Below are positions 1 to 9,700 of a DNA stretch of 64,000 bases, in pieces (the stretch's first letter is position 1; every line of letters starts with the position of its first letter). The notes beneath the pieces are model-generated. The model searched no databases and had not been told where the DNA came from. It saw nothing but the letters and a program-made list of their open reading frames with translations. Source of the DNA: Lachnospiraceae bacterium A4 (GTDB lineage: Bacteria > Bacillota > Clostridia > Lachnospirales > Lachnospiraceae); the NCBI GenBank assembly GCA_000403215.2, contig KE159530.1, forward strand, positions 1 through 64,000. Reading direction: 5' to 3'. The translations under genes and the position numbers were made by a program.

Positions 1-186
1 TTCAGCGGAATTGAGAGTTTTTATTGATATAAAATAAGTATATAGGATTTGAAAAAAAGTGTAAATAAGATAGAGGGGATGTTTTGCGCATTTTTTCAGA
101 TGTGGACAACTGAAAAGAAAAAAAGCTGTGAAGGCGGCAGGATGTCCAGATTCCGAACAGACTGACAGCAAGTTCATAATAAATGA
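1..186. other. Left-edge stretch without a supported gene
   Basis: The first 322 bases hold no intact gene. Bases 1-186 are AT-rich and show no reading frame that I can link to a family. A possible 31-codon frame starting with ATG near 81 is preceded by a GA-rich stretch, but nothing else supports it. The reverse-strand open frame across this stretch has no ribosome binding site or recognisable motif. Confidence 0.5.
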
Positions 187-294
187 TGTCGTTTGGAAGC
201 CTTCGTGAAACAACCCTGGGGGACACATGAGGCGCTCTTGCAAAAAAAGGGCAGATACTATATGCTCTACAGTACGCAGGCATCGTATTATACG
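187..294 (+). pseudogene. Decayed C-terminal end of an ABC transporter ATPase
   Basis: In one forward frame the last 33 codons before a TAA read as a typical end of an MsbA/McjD-type ABC exporter: a GTHEALL block followed by KKGRYYMLYSTQ. This matches the usual family ending (GTHEELL, then GRYxxLYxxQ after the ATPase H-loop). The frame is closed by a TGA just upstream (184-186). No Walker or signature motif is seen in the window before it, so only a remnant or a frameshifted tail is present. The terminator that follows directly would have ended this gene. The remnant call rests on motif resemblance over a short stretch. Confidence 0.5.
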
Positions 295-298
295 CATT

Positions 299-326
299 AA
301 AAAAGGGGAGTAGTTCCCCTTTTTAA
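299..326. terminator. Bidirectional rho-independent terminator
   Basis: An inverted repeat (arms 301-309 and 315-323, core AAAAGGGGA with TCCCCTTTT, five-base loop) is flanked by an A-run on the left and a T-run on the right. It can therefore end transcription from either side. On the minus strand it overlaps the stop codon of the hybrid histidine kinase. On the plus strand it follows the ABC transporter remnant. Confidence 0.8.
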
Positions 327-3300
327 TGTAAAACCCGTTTTAATGTGTTGATCAGGTTATCAATATTGATCGGTTTTGCGATGTGCCCGTTCATGCCGCT
401 CTTGAGCGCTTCCTGTTTGTCCTCCTCAAAGGCGTTTGCCGTCATGGCGAGGATTGGGATTGCGGCAAGCTGGGTATTTTTGAGCTTGCGGATTGTCCTT
501 GTCGCCTCATAGCCGTTCATGACAGGCATCTGTACATCCATCAAGATGAGCTGGTAGTATCCGGGTTCGGATTTTTCCAGCATATCGACGGCAATCTGGC
601 CGTTGCCGGCGACCTCAACGGAGAAGCCGGCTTCCTGTAAGATTTCTGTGGCAATCTCTTGATTTAACTCGTTGTCCTCCACCAGCAGCAGGCGCTCTGC
701 ATGGAATGACACTTTGGCGTCGTCGGTTTCCGTCTCCCGCTCCTCGTCTGTGGTGGTGATGGAGTGCAGGCATTCCCGAAGCTCTGACAAAAACAGCGGT
801 TTGCTGCAAAATGCGGTGATACCTGCTTCTTTGGCCTCGTCCTCGATATCCTCCCAGTTGTATGCGGTGAGGACGATGATGGGGACATTGCCGCCCGTCT
901 CCTTCTGGATTCTGCGCGCCACCTCGATTCCGTTCATGTCAGGCAGCATCCAGTCAATAATGTAGACGGAATAAAAATCTTCGCGCATCACTGCCTGATG
1001 GGTGCGGAGTACTGCTTCTTTGCCAGACAGCGTCCACTCGGCACGCATGCCGATCTGCTGCAGCATGTAGGATACGCTGTCGCAGGTGTTGAAGTCGTCA
1101 TCGACGACAAGCGCGCGGCACCCTTTGAGTTTGGGAATCAGCGGAGAGGGTTTGGCTTCCGCGCTGATTCGGAAGGTAAAGGATACTGTAAATTCAGAAC
1201 CAACGTTCTGTTTGCTGATTACGCTGATCGTACCGTTCATCATTGAGACAATGTTTTTGGTGATCGCCATGCCAAGTCCAGTACCCTGTATGCCGCTGAT
1301 GGTGGAGTTGCGTTCCCGCTCAAACGGCTCGAAGATATGGGCGACAAATTCGTCACTCATGCCGATACCCGTATCTTTGACTTGAAATTCATAGGTTGCA
1401 TGTCCCTCTGTGCCGCAGGGCTTCTCGGTGACTTTAATGCTGACAATGCCGCCGGCAGTCGTGTACTTGATGGCATTGTTGAGCAGATTGAGCAGCACTT
1501 GGTTCAGGCGGAGACGGTCGCAGTAGATATTTTCATTCTGGACATCAATGGCATCCATGTACAGCTCGAGCTGCTTTGAGTGGATATCTGCCTGAATAAT
1601 GTTGCGCAGTCCATGCAGAATTTCCGGCAGAGAGCAGAGCTGTTCTGAGAGCTGCATCTTGCCGCTCTCAATGTGGCTCATATCGAGAACGTTGTTAATC
1701 AGGTTCAGGAGATGGTTGCCGGAGGTCATAATTTTCTTGAGATAGCCCTCAACCTGATCGGTGTGGTTGATGCGGCTGAGTGCGAGCGTCGTAAAGCCCA
1801 TGATTGCGTTCATCGGGGTGCGGATATCGTGCGACATATTCGAGAGAAAGACGCTCTTTGCCTTGTTGGCGCGGTTTGCCTGCTGCAGCGCATCCTCCAA
1901 AATCGTATTCTTCTCCATCTCAAGGCGCGTCTCCTCGTCGATGCTGTGGAAGCCGAGGACGATGCCGCAGTTTGTACTCCAGTCGCCCGCACAGACCGCC
2001 TTCATCTGGAAATAGCGCATCTCGCCATAACAGATAGTGCGGTAGTTGACAGAGTACACCCGTTTCTCCGCGAGCTTCTTCATCAGATTTTCCCGTGAGA
2101 GTGCAGTGCGCAGCAGTTCTTGGTCCTCCTCATAGACGCACCGGTCAATGTATCTGCTGAGATGGTCCTCCATGTACAATTCGCCGACAAAGAGTTCATC
2201 TAAGATTTTATATTTGCAGTCGCTGATGCGCAGTGCAGTGCCTTTGCCGGTATCCAGATCAAAGAAGCAGACGAGATTGTAGTCAATGCTCAGCGCATGA
2301 AGCAGCTCCATCTGGCGCTGCTCCTCCTGCTTGCGCAGCGCCTCCTCATTGAGCCGCTGCGTTGTGCAGTCCAAAAGGAAACGCTGGTAGAACAGTTCGC
2401 CATTTTCCTCGATTAATTTGATATTGCCCATAATGTGCAGCAGGTCGCCGTTGTCATGCTGGACGCGGTATGCGACATTGATGCTGTCTCCGGCCTTCTG
2501 GAGAGACTGGATGTGCGTTCTCAGCGTTTCCATGTCCTCATCTAAGACAGAGGGGGCTACCATATGAAATCCGGCGGCGACCATCTCCTCCTGCGACTCA
2601 TATCCAAGGATTTTGAGGGCGGCGGCGTTGATGCTTATGATCTTAGAACCATCGACAGAATGACACAGGATACCGCAGTCCATCGTGGTAAAGAGCGTCT
2701 CTAGCGTTTTGGTCTTGGCGATAAGCTGTTGTTTATATGCATTTTCCTGTGTGATATCAATACCGATTCCGACCGTGCCCATCACGCTGCCGTCCCAGTC
2801 ATACAGCGGGGATTTATAGGTGGTGAGCAGCCTTGTGCCGTCGCTGGTCTGAACGACCTCCTCAGAGATGCAGGTCTCCTTTTTGGTCATGACCTCGCGC
2901 TCTGATTCGATACAAGCCGGGTCGTCGTGCTCGACATCCCATATGTAGGCGTGTCCGCGGCCCTCTACTTGGGCTTTGGTCTTGTTGACGGTCTTGCAGA
3001 AGCTGTCATTGACTTTCTCGTGAATACCGTCCTTGGTTTTGTACCAGACCAGATTTGGGACACTGTTGATCGCAGACTCAAGATACTGGCTGGTCAGCCA
3101 ATAATCCTTGTGTGTCTTGCAGTCCTGCTGCCATTTTAAAAAGTGAAATTTCAGCTCTTCCTCAGAGAGTGGAAGAGTCCAGATATCGTAGATTTCCGAC
3201 AGACAGCCGGGCAGGACACTCAGCTGGGTAAGCTGTGCCTTGTCTGCAAGTATAATCAGCTCTGTCTTTGGTTTTTTCTCAGAGAGCAGCATCTGAATCG

Positions 3301-3487
3301 TCGCAGCGGCATCCATATTTTCTAAGTCAGCAATGATGACATCCGCCTTGGAAATCATGGACTCGTACGGCGTTTTGCTCTCAAAGTACTCATGTGTAAA
3401 ATGTTCGAGCGGGGGGATTCCCTCCAGTACTTTAAATAATTTGCGTTGGTTTCCCAGAAAAAAGAAGTTAATGTGGCAATGATACAT
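323..3487 (-). CDS. Hybrid sensor histidine kinase with two receiver domains
   Basis: A 1054-residue two-component hybrid kinase. Residues 1-125 look like a degenerate receiver-type domain (no clear acidic pocket). PAS-like sensor domains follow at about 135-250, 258-375 and 395-515. The HisKA H-box is MSHDIRTP with His553, and the ATPase domain shows the N-box (NLLNNAIKYT, near 667-676), DTGIGM (705-710) and GTGLGM (735-740). Receiver 1 has DDD 796-798, Asp845, Thr874 and Lys896. Receiver 2 has ED 937-938, Asp984, Thr1016 and Lys1038. No transmembrane segment or HPt domain is seen, so it is probably cytoplasmic and needs a separate phosphotransfer partner. The start has a GAGGAG site a few bases upstream. 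It is the last gene after the chemoreceptor and solute-binding protein, probably in one operon. The input signal is unknown. Confidence 0.93.
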   Translation of the reverse strand: MYHCHINFFFLGNQRKLFKVLEGIPPLEHFTHEYFESKTPYESMISKADVIIADLENMDAAATIQMLLSEKKPKTELIILADKAQLTQLSVLPGCLSEIYDIWTLPLSEEELKFHFLKWQQDCKTHKDYWLTSQYLESAINSVPNLVWYKTKDGIHEKVNDSFCKTVNKTKAQVEGRGHAYIWDVEHDDPACIESEREVMTKKETCISEEVVQTSDGTRLLTTYKSPLYDWDGSVMGTVGIGIDITQENAYKQQLIAKTKTLETLFTTMDCGILCHSVDGSKIISINAAALKILGYESQEEMVAAGFHMVAPSVLDEDMETLRTHIQSLQKAGDSINVAYRVQHDNGDLLHIMGNIKLIEENGELFYQRFLLDCTTQRLNEEALRKQEEQRQMELLHALSIDYNLVCFFDLDTGKGTALRISDCKYKILDELFVGELYMEDHLSRYIDRCVYEEDQELLRTALSRENLMKKLAEKRVYSVNYRTICYGEMRYFQMKAVCAGDWSTNCGIVLGFHSIDEETRLEMEKNTILEDALQQANRANKAKSVFLSNMSHDIRTPMNAIMGFTTLALSRINHTDQVEGYLKKIMTSGNHLLNLINNVLDMSHIESGKMQLSEQLCSLPEILHGLRNIIQADIHSKQLELYMDAIDVQNENIYCDRLRLNQVLLNLLNNAIKYTTAGGIVSIKVTEKPCGTEGHATYEFQVKDTGIGMSDEFVAHIFEPFERERNSTISGIQGTGLGMAITKNIVSMMNGTISVISKQNVGSEFTVSFTFRISAEAKPSPLIPKLKGCRALVVDDDFNTCDSVSYMLQQIGMRAEWTLSGKEAVLRTHQAVMREDFYSVYIIDWMLPDMNGIEVARRIQKETGGNVPIIVLTAYNWEDIEDEAKEAGITAFCSKPLFLSELRECLHSITTTDEERETETDDAKVSFHAERLLLVEDNELNQEIATEILQEAGFSVEVAGNGQIAVDMLEKSEPGYYQLILMDVQMPVMNGYEATRTIRKLKNTQLAAIPILAMTANAFEEDKQEALKSGMNGHIAKPINIDNLINTLKRVLH

Positions 3488-3627
3488 GTCAGCTCCTCCT
3501 CAATGCATCTAAGGAACAAGTATCTCTTGTTCCTCATAGTAAAAGATTTCACTCAAATTCTATTGTAGCAATCGTGCCCGCACATGTCAATGTTTTCACG
3601 ATTTAAATACATTTTAATACATTTTGG

Positions 3628-5211
3628 CTATAAATTATCAAACACAACGGTTTCCCGCTCAAACTCTGCCACGATTTCCTGATTGACGCCCATGCGCTGT
3701 GTGATGTCCTCCATATCGCCCGCAAGGCTTCTGGTGTTGCCCGCTACACCGGAGATGCCCTCCGCACTGTCGTTGACTGCTTTGGTGATCGTACTGATCG
3801 AATCGGCGATACCTGACATGGACTGCCGCAGGCACTGTGTCCTGTCCTGAAAGGCATCCATCGCGCGGCGGATATGGGCGGCATCTTCCTTGTACTGGCT
3901 TCCCGCCTCCACAAATGCCTGAAACTCCGTGAGGACGGCTTCGCTCATATAGGTAATCAGATGCTCTGCACTTTCTGAGAGATTATGGACGGCAGCAGTG
4001 ACAACAGTGTTGATTTCCTGAATGCGGCTTGCGGTTTCCTGACTGGAGCTGGCAAGGTCACGCACCTCCTCCGCGACGACGGCAAAGCCTCTGCCGGCAG
4101 GGCCTGCGTGGGCAGCCTCCACGGAGGCATTGAGGGCGATGAGCTGGGTCTGCTGGGCGATGGCGAGAATCTCGCCTGTCAGGGTCTGAATCTGGTCAAC
4201 ACTGTGGCTTTTTTCGATGGCGTCATTTAGGGTGCACAGCAGTTCTTTTGTTTTGGCGTCCGTGGTCTTTGCGCTGGTCTGTGCGGAGAGCTGCATGGTG
4301 TCTGCGCGGGTATTCATTTCAATGGTGTAATCGGTGAGCGTACTGCACTCCTCTGCGATGTCATGCACATCAAGACGAATGTGCTCTGCATTGTGATTGA
4401 TGGCAGACACATTGCCAGCCACCTCCTGAAAGGCGCTGGACAATGCCTCTGCGAGCGAGGAGAGATCGGCGGCGCTTTTCTTGGAGGCGCGCGTCCTTTT
4501 GAGTACCTCCCCTGTCATGGTGTTGATGCGCCCAGAGCTTTCCTGTATCGTCTTTAAGATGCTCTTGACAGGCAGTACCACATAACGGGTAATGAGCTTT
4601 AGATCGGCAAAAACCAGCAGTATGCAGGCTGCTACTGCGATGCCGCCGATGACTAAAGACATGAGATAGACTGCCGCGAGCTGTTCGCGGGCAAGCATCG
4701 TCTGCTGGCTGATCGACGCATTCAGGGCGTCAATATCGGCTTCGATAGCGTCCGCATACAGCGCGACATCACCGTTTGCAAGCGCATAGGCGTCCTGTGT
4801 CTTGCGGCTTGCGCTCGCGCAGGTCAGGCGGACGAGTGCATGTTTGAATGAATCGTAGTCTGACAGGAGGGTTTGATACGAAGCCTGCTCATTGAAGGTC
4901 ACATGCTGCGCATAGTCTGCGAGCATAGCATCCAAAAGCGCCTCTTCTTTTTTGATCTGCTGGACGAGGTCCGTCATGGTGTGATAGTCCGTGGCGACGA
5001 TGTGGCTTAATGCCATCTTGTGAATGGTCATGGAGGACTGGCAGATTTCTGCCAGATGGCTTTTGCCGTCCATATAAGTATCGGCGATCGTCGAGGCGCT
5101 TGCGTTCACGTTGCGGATATTATAAATCGAAATAATGTTCGATAGAAGTGCCACGATGCCCAGCAGGGCAATCGGCAGAATCAGCCGGTGCTTTAGACTC
5201 ATAGTTTTCAT
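3628..5211 (-). CDS. Methyl-accepting chemotaxis protein
   Basis: A 527-residue membrane chemoreceptor. The N-terminus has TM1 at about 10-28, an extracellular helical sensor of about 150 residues, TM2 at about 179-203, a HAMP-like linker, and a long cytoplasmic coiled coil. The signalling hairpin that contacts CheA/CheW is at about 355-392 ([13 protein letters not shown], then [14 protein letters not shown]). One residue in the tip is unusual: the family almost always has AGEAGRGF, while here it is AGPAGRGF, with Pro371 in place of Glu. An AAGGAG site lies about ten bases before the start. It sits between a solute-binding lipoprotein and a hybrid kinase, so its sensor may read the loaded binding protein. 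That link is inference. Confidence 0.93.
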   Translation of the reverse strand: MKTMSLKHRLILPIALLGIVALLSNIISIYNIRNVNASASTIADTYMDGKSHLAEICQSSMTIHKMALSHIVATDYHTMTDLVQQIKKEEALLDAMLADYAQHVTFNEQASYQTLLSDYDSFKHALVRLTCASASRKTQDAYALANGDVALYADAIEADIDALNASISQQTMLAREQLAAVYLMSLVIGGIAVAACILLVFADLKLITRYVVLPVKSILKTIQESSGRINTMTGEVLKRTRASKKSAADLSSLAEALSSAFQEVAGNVSAINHNAEHIRLDVHDIAEECSTLTDYTIEMNTRADTMQLSAQTSAKTTDAKTKELLCTLNDAIEKSHSVDQIQTLTGEILAIAQQTQLIALNASVEAAHAGPAGRGFAVVAEEVRDLASSSQETASRIQEINTVVTAAVHNLSESAEHLITYMSEAVLTEFQAFVEAGSQYKEDAAHIRRAMDAFQDRTQCLRQSMSGIADSISTITKAVNDSAEGISGVAGNTRSLAGDMEDITQRMGVNQEIVAEFERETVVFDNL

Positions 5212-5275
5212 GATAACAATACTCCTTTTTACATATAAATCTTATCTGCCTGATGATGACGTTGCTGCGCTGCGG

Positions 5276-6523
5276 TTACGGGGCGGTGATGCCTGTGACC
5301 ATGATGTCAAGATGTTCCTGAAGCGATTTGCCCGAAGGATTGCCTGCTAAGATTTCCTCGGCAAAGGTGATGACAGGCTGCCAGAAATTTCCGCCGATGC
5401 GCTGCAGATAGGAAAATTCAGACTGCTCTAGCAGGGCAGTGATCGCAGGGGAGTTCTGTACTTCCTCGGAGGCAGCGGCATTGATGTTGGCGGGGCCCTG
5501 ACCGCGCATCAGGAAGCGGAGTTTTTGATTCTCCTCGTTTGTAATCCACTCGGCAAGTCTTGATGCCCACAGTCTTTCCTTGGAGTATGCGTTGACGCCG
5601 ATGAGCTTATAGCCGGAGAAGGAAGCCATCTGTACCTGCTGTCCGGCGCAGGTGTAAGAAGGAAGTTTCGCCGCCCCGAAGCTGCCGCCCCAGACTTTTT
5701 CGACGGCGACGGCATTCCACACACCGTTGATGCCTGCAATAATCTGCCCATTTTGGACGCCCTCGACAAATCCGGCATCATCGGTACTGACAAATCCCGG
5801 ATGGCTTGCGATTTCCATCATGGACTGTGCGACATCGACACCCTTGATGCTGCCGTCCACGGCGTTCCATGTACAGTAGTTGGTCATGCCGTCATCGTTT
5901 AAGCCGACGGTGAGGCCTGTATTGCCAAAGAGCGCGTACACATACCAGCCGGATGACCACTCCATAGAGACTTTTTTGTCCTGTGCGGCTGCGATGGAAA
6001 GCATCTTATCGAGAGAGAGGATATCCTCCTGCGTGAAATAATCTTTGTTGTAATATAGAAAGTAGCCGTTGTCCGCTGTCAGCGGCAGCGCGTAGATGGT
6101 GTCATTGACAGAAGCTGCAAGGACGGCTTCGTGCAGACTGGTTTCCATGACAGTTGCCGGGTTGTTTACAGGCTCTAGGGCGCCGGCTGCGACAAGGGTG
6201 CTGAGCTGGTCATCTGCAAATGCAAACACATCGGCGCCGTTCTCCAGATCTGCCATCAGCGCATCTGTGCAGTGACCCTCGCTCTGCGGCGTGTAGGTGA
6301 TGTCAAAATCCGCCTGCCCGCCATATTCTGCCTCAAATCCGCTGATAATCTGGCGGAGCAATTCTTCGTCCTCCTCTGCCCCCCAGACGGTCAGATGGAC
6401 AGTGTCAGAGACGGGCGTTGCGCTCTGGGAGGGCTGCTGCACCGCAGGCGTTTGGTTTTGGCAGCCCGACAGGAGGAGCGGTATCATAAGAAATAGAAAG
6501 CTGGGTTTGTGTTTTGTGTTCAT
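5276..6523 (-). CDS. Extracellular solute-binding lipoprotein (family 1, sugar-type)
   Basis: A 415-residue binding lipoprotein of the SBP_bac_1 type, the group that usually delivers oligosaccharides or glycerol-phosphate-like solutes to ABC importers. A lipoprotein signal peptide ends in LLSGC, with Cys21 as the lipidated residue. The mature part starts with a low-complexity linker and then the family opening (HLTVWGAEEDEELL and a FEAEYGG-like segment). I chose the ATG at 6523 because GGAGA lies five bases before it; the upstream in-frame ATGs lack a ribosome site. No permease or ATPase gene is near. The next genes in the same direction are a chemoreceptor (64 bases away) and a hybrid kinase, which suggests a sensing role instead of, or besides, uptake. 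The ligand cannot be read from sequence. Confidence 0.88.
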   Translation of the reverse strand: MNTKHKPSFLFLMIPLLLSGCQNQTPAVQQPSQSATPVSDTVHLTVWGAEEDEELLRQIISGFEAEYGGQADFDITYTPQSEGHCTDALMADLENGADVFAFADDQLSTLVAAGALEPVNNPATVMETSLHEAVLAASVNDTIYALPLTADNGYFLYYNKDYFTQEDILSLDKMLSIAAAQDKKVSMEWSSGWYVYALFGNTGLTVGLNDDGMTNYCTWNAVDGSIKGVDVAQSMMEIASHPGFVSTDDAGFVEGVQNGQIIAGINGVWNAVAVEKVWGGSFGAAKLPSYTCAGQQVQMASFSGYKLIGVNAYSKERLWASRLAEWITNEENQKLRFLMRGQGPANINAAASEEVQNSPAITALLEQSEFSYLQRIGGNFWQPVITFAEEILAGNPSGKSLQEHLDIMVTGITAP

Positions 6524-6584
6524 GACGTTCTCCATTATCATAATTTTTTTATCATAATTTTTGTTTGTAAAAATTTTCATAGTA

Positions 6585-6613
6585 ATGATAGCATTTTTCG
6601 AAGAATTTAGCAA
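6585..6613 (-). promoter_or_regulatory. Candidate sigma-A promoter of the sensory operon
   Basis: On the minus strand TTGCTA (6608-6613) is followed, after exactly 17 bases, by TATCAT (6585-6590), about 60 bases before the chosen start of the solute-binding protein. A tandem repeat of about 14 bases (two copies of a TATCATAATTTTT-like unit, near 6536-6562) lies between this promoter and the ribosome site and could be an operator, which is only a guess. Confidence 0.5.
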
Positions 6614-6758
6614 TCCAGATTTCGCGGCCTGCCTGCATTAATTAGGAAAGAATTGTAAAATTTATATGAATTTTATGGAAAAATGCCAAGAAATATTATA
6701 GAATAGACAAGGAAAAGTTTGTTTAGTGAAATATCGAAACTGAATGAGGAGGAAAAAG

Positions 6759-9700
6759 ATGCAGTACAAGGGGTTTAAACGAATCAAAAGAGCTGCCGCT
6801 GTGATTTTGTCGGCGGCTTTGATTGTGACCGAGCTGCCGGCGGCGGGGACAGCACATGCCGCCGAGGCGGAGTATGAGACACAGACTGCCGTTGGGCAGG
6901 ACATAGACCCGGCACAGCCGGAGGACAGCGGGCAGCCGCCAGCGGGCAGTGAGCACAGCCAGCCGGAAAGCAGTGTGTCAGAAGCCGGAGAGCGCGAGCC
7001 GGAAATCGAGTCGGCGGAGACGGAAACTGCAGCGGAGCCGTCATCAGCGCTCACAGAGTCGGAGACAGGCAGCGCTGTGGAAGCTGAAACTGGAACGCAG
7101 GCCAGCGATAGCGCATCTGAGGGTGAGGACGAAGTCCCAAATACAGAAATTACAGAAACAGAAATTATAGAAACAGAAAACGTGGAGACGGAAACTGAGA
7201 CTTCAGAAGCTGCGGAGACGGAAAATTCGACAACGGAAGCGATCGAGACGGAAACTGCGAGTACAGAGACAGAAACTATGGCGACAGAAGCCACAGAGAC
7301 AGAAACTGTGGGGACAGAAACTACAGAGACAGAAACTACGGAGACAGAAACTTCGGAGGAGATTACAGAGGAGGAGACGCTCGAGCTTGAAGGGACGGAA
7401 GAAACATCAGTTCCGGTTCCGGAGGTTGACGCGTCTGTACATAACTGGAAGGCAGCAAGGGATTTGGCAGTGTTTCGTGTTCCGGTGCCCAAAGCGTATG
7501 CATCTGTACAGGACCCTGTAGAGATTACGCCATATGAATACAGGATAGAAAACAGAGATCAGTTTTTGGGCTTTTTATCTGGCAGGTCTGATTATGACGG
7601 CTGTACCGTAACATTGGCATGCAATGTCGATATGAAATCTGAGACAGCCTATTTTGGCGGAAGGTTTTCTGGAATATTTGACGGAAACGGATATTCTGTA
7701 CAGAATTTAAAAGTAGATCAAGGGCTGTTTCCTGTCCTTCAGTCAGGGGCGGTGGTGAAAAACCTGCATATCAGCAATGCATCAATGACAGGGGAATACT
7801 CAGCAGGTGTCATTGCAGGGCGCAATGACGGGACGATCACAAACTGTGTTGTCACGGGCAGGCTGGAAGCTGGCACCAACATGGATTATACAGCCGGAAT
7901 TGTAGGTATAAACGAAGGGACTGTCGAGGAGTGTGTTTTTTCCGGCAGAATCACGGCAGCGGCAGGGACAGAGGACGCAGAAAAAGATATCGGCGGTATC
8001 GCGGGCAGAAATAACGGAGTGATTCGAAACTGTTATGCGTCAGGCAGTATCCAGACAAAAGCGGCAGTCGTTGCCGGTATTGTTGGAACAAACACATCAA
8101 GAGAGCCGGAGAGTATCAAAGGCTGCGTCAACTATATGAGTGTTGAGGGTGCCTATATCGTGGCGGGTATCGTGGGCATCAATGAAGGTGAGGTCACAGA
8201 CTGTACAAACTATGGGTCAGTCCGCCAGAAGAATCATTCACAGGAAATCGGCGAGGCGGGCGGAATTGCCGCACAGAATAAGATTGGAACCATGAGTGAC
8301 TGCTATAATTATGCCAGTGTCAGCGGAGAGGATAAAAACATTGGCGGAATTGCCGCAACAACCTCCGGGACGATTACAAGGTGCGGCAACAGCGGTTCAG
8401 TGACGGGGCTAGCAAACGTCGGCGGTGTGGCAGGTCTGTATAATGGAAACCGAGAATACAGCATCAGCGAATGCTTTAATCAGGGGACGGTCAACGGCAA
8501 TGGCAGGACGATCAAGTCTCAGGGAATCGGCGGAATCTTAGGAAGCACTGGCGAGAGCTACAGGGTGCCGATAGAGAACTGTTATAACACAGGAAATATC
8601 CGTGCGACGAAAGCCACACAGTACCTTGGCGGTATTGCAGGAATTATCTACAAAGGCTCTATATCGAACTGCTATAATGCGGGGAATGTAACTGGCGAGG
8701 AGGGCTCGTATGCAGCAATGCTTGTGGGATTTTTCGGCAGGGAGGAGGATACCTCCTGCGCGAACTGCCTCTATGTCGGCGATGAACGTGAGATTGCTTA
8801 TTTCAGGGAGGACGGCGGCGTCTCAGACGCGGAGATGGCAAAGACCACCAGCGATATGAGATCACAGGAGGCATTGTCAGTCCTTGGCGGAGGCTTTTCT
8901 TCAGACAGTGGACGAATCAATGAGGGATATCCGATACTGAACTGGCAGACAGAACCTAATTACCGTTACCTTGTAGTCTATGAGTTGAACGGCGGCTGTT
9001 CAGGGAGTGCATATTATGAGCTGGTAAACAGTGACAGTACTGTGAATGAGCCAGAACCTCCAGTCAAAAGCTATGCGGAGTTTCAAGGCTGGTATACTGA
9101 CGCGGGCTTTAATACTTCCTATAATTTCAGCAATCCGGTCAAAGCACCATTCGTTTTGTATGCAAAGTGGAAAAATCAGTCCGTCGTGGAGGATATGGAG
9201 CTGATTCAGGAGAGCCTCCATCTGATCGTTGGCGAGGAGTACACGATCAAAGTCCGTTTTACACCGGAGAAGCCGGAGAATGCGGAAATGGTGTGGGAGT
9301 CCAGCAATACATCGGCAGTAACAGTTGATGAGAAAGGGACAATCCGGGCAGAAGCCGCAGGCAGGGCAACGATTAAAGGAACATTAAAAGACAATTCCCT
9401 GTCAAAAGTACTTGAGATGAGGGTGACTGTCACAGATGATGAAACTATTATCCATATCAGGAGAGCTGAAGATGGCGCAGAGCTCTCAGAACTGGATATT
9501 GCAGTCAAAGAAACGGTTACACTGGAGGCAGTCACAAAGGGCTTTTCGGAGGATGCTGAAATCCAGTGGGGACCTTCACAGAATGAATATGTAAAGATTA
9601 CACCCAAGCAGAATGCATTATCAGGCAAGCCGCGGGCAGTTGTGGAGGGAATCAAGCCGACACCGTCAGGGAAGCCCGTCAAGGTTAAATTTACCGTTGA

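Noticed and set aside
2-283. Reverse-strand frame of 93 codons at the left edge
   Set aside because: No ribosome site or motif, and the forward strand has an ABC transporter tail there.
6662-7492. Long reverse-strand open frame with Ser/Val repeats
   Set aside because: It is the mirror of the Thr-Glu repeats in the giant surface protein gene and has no ribosome site or family motif.
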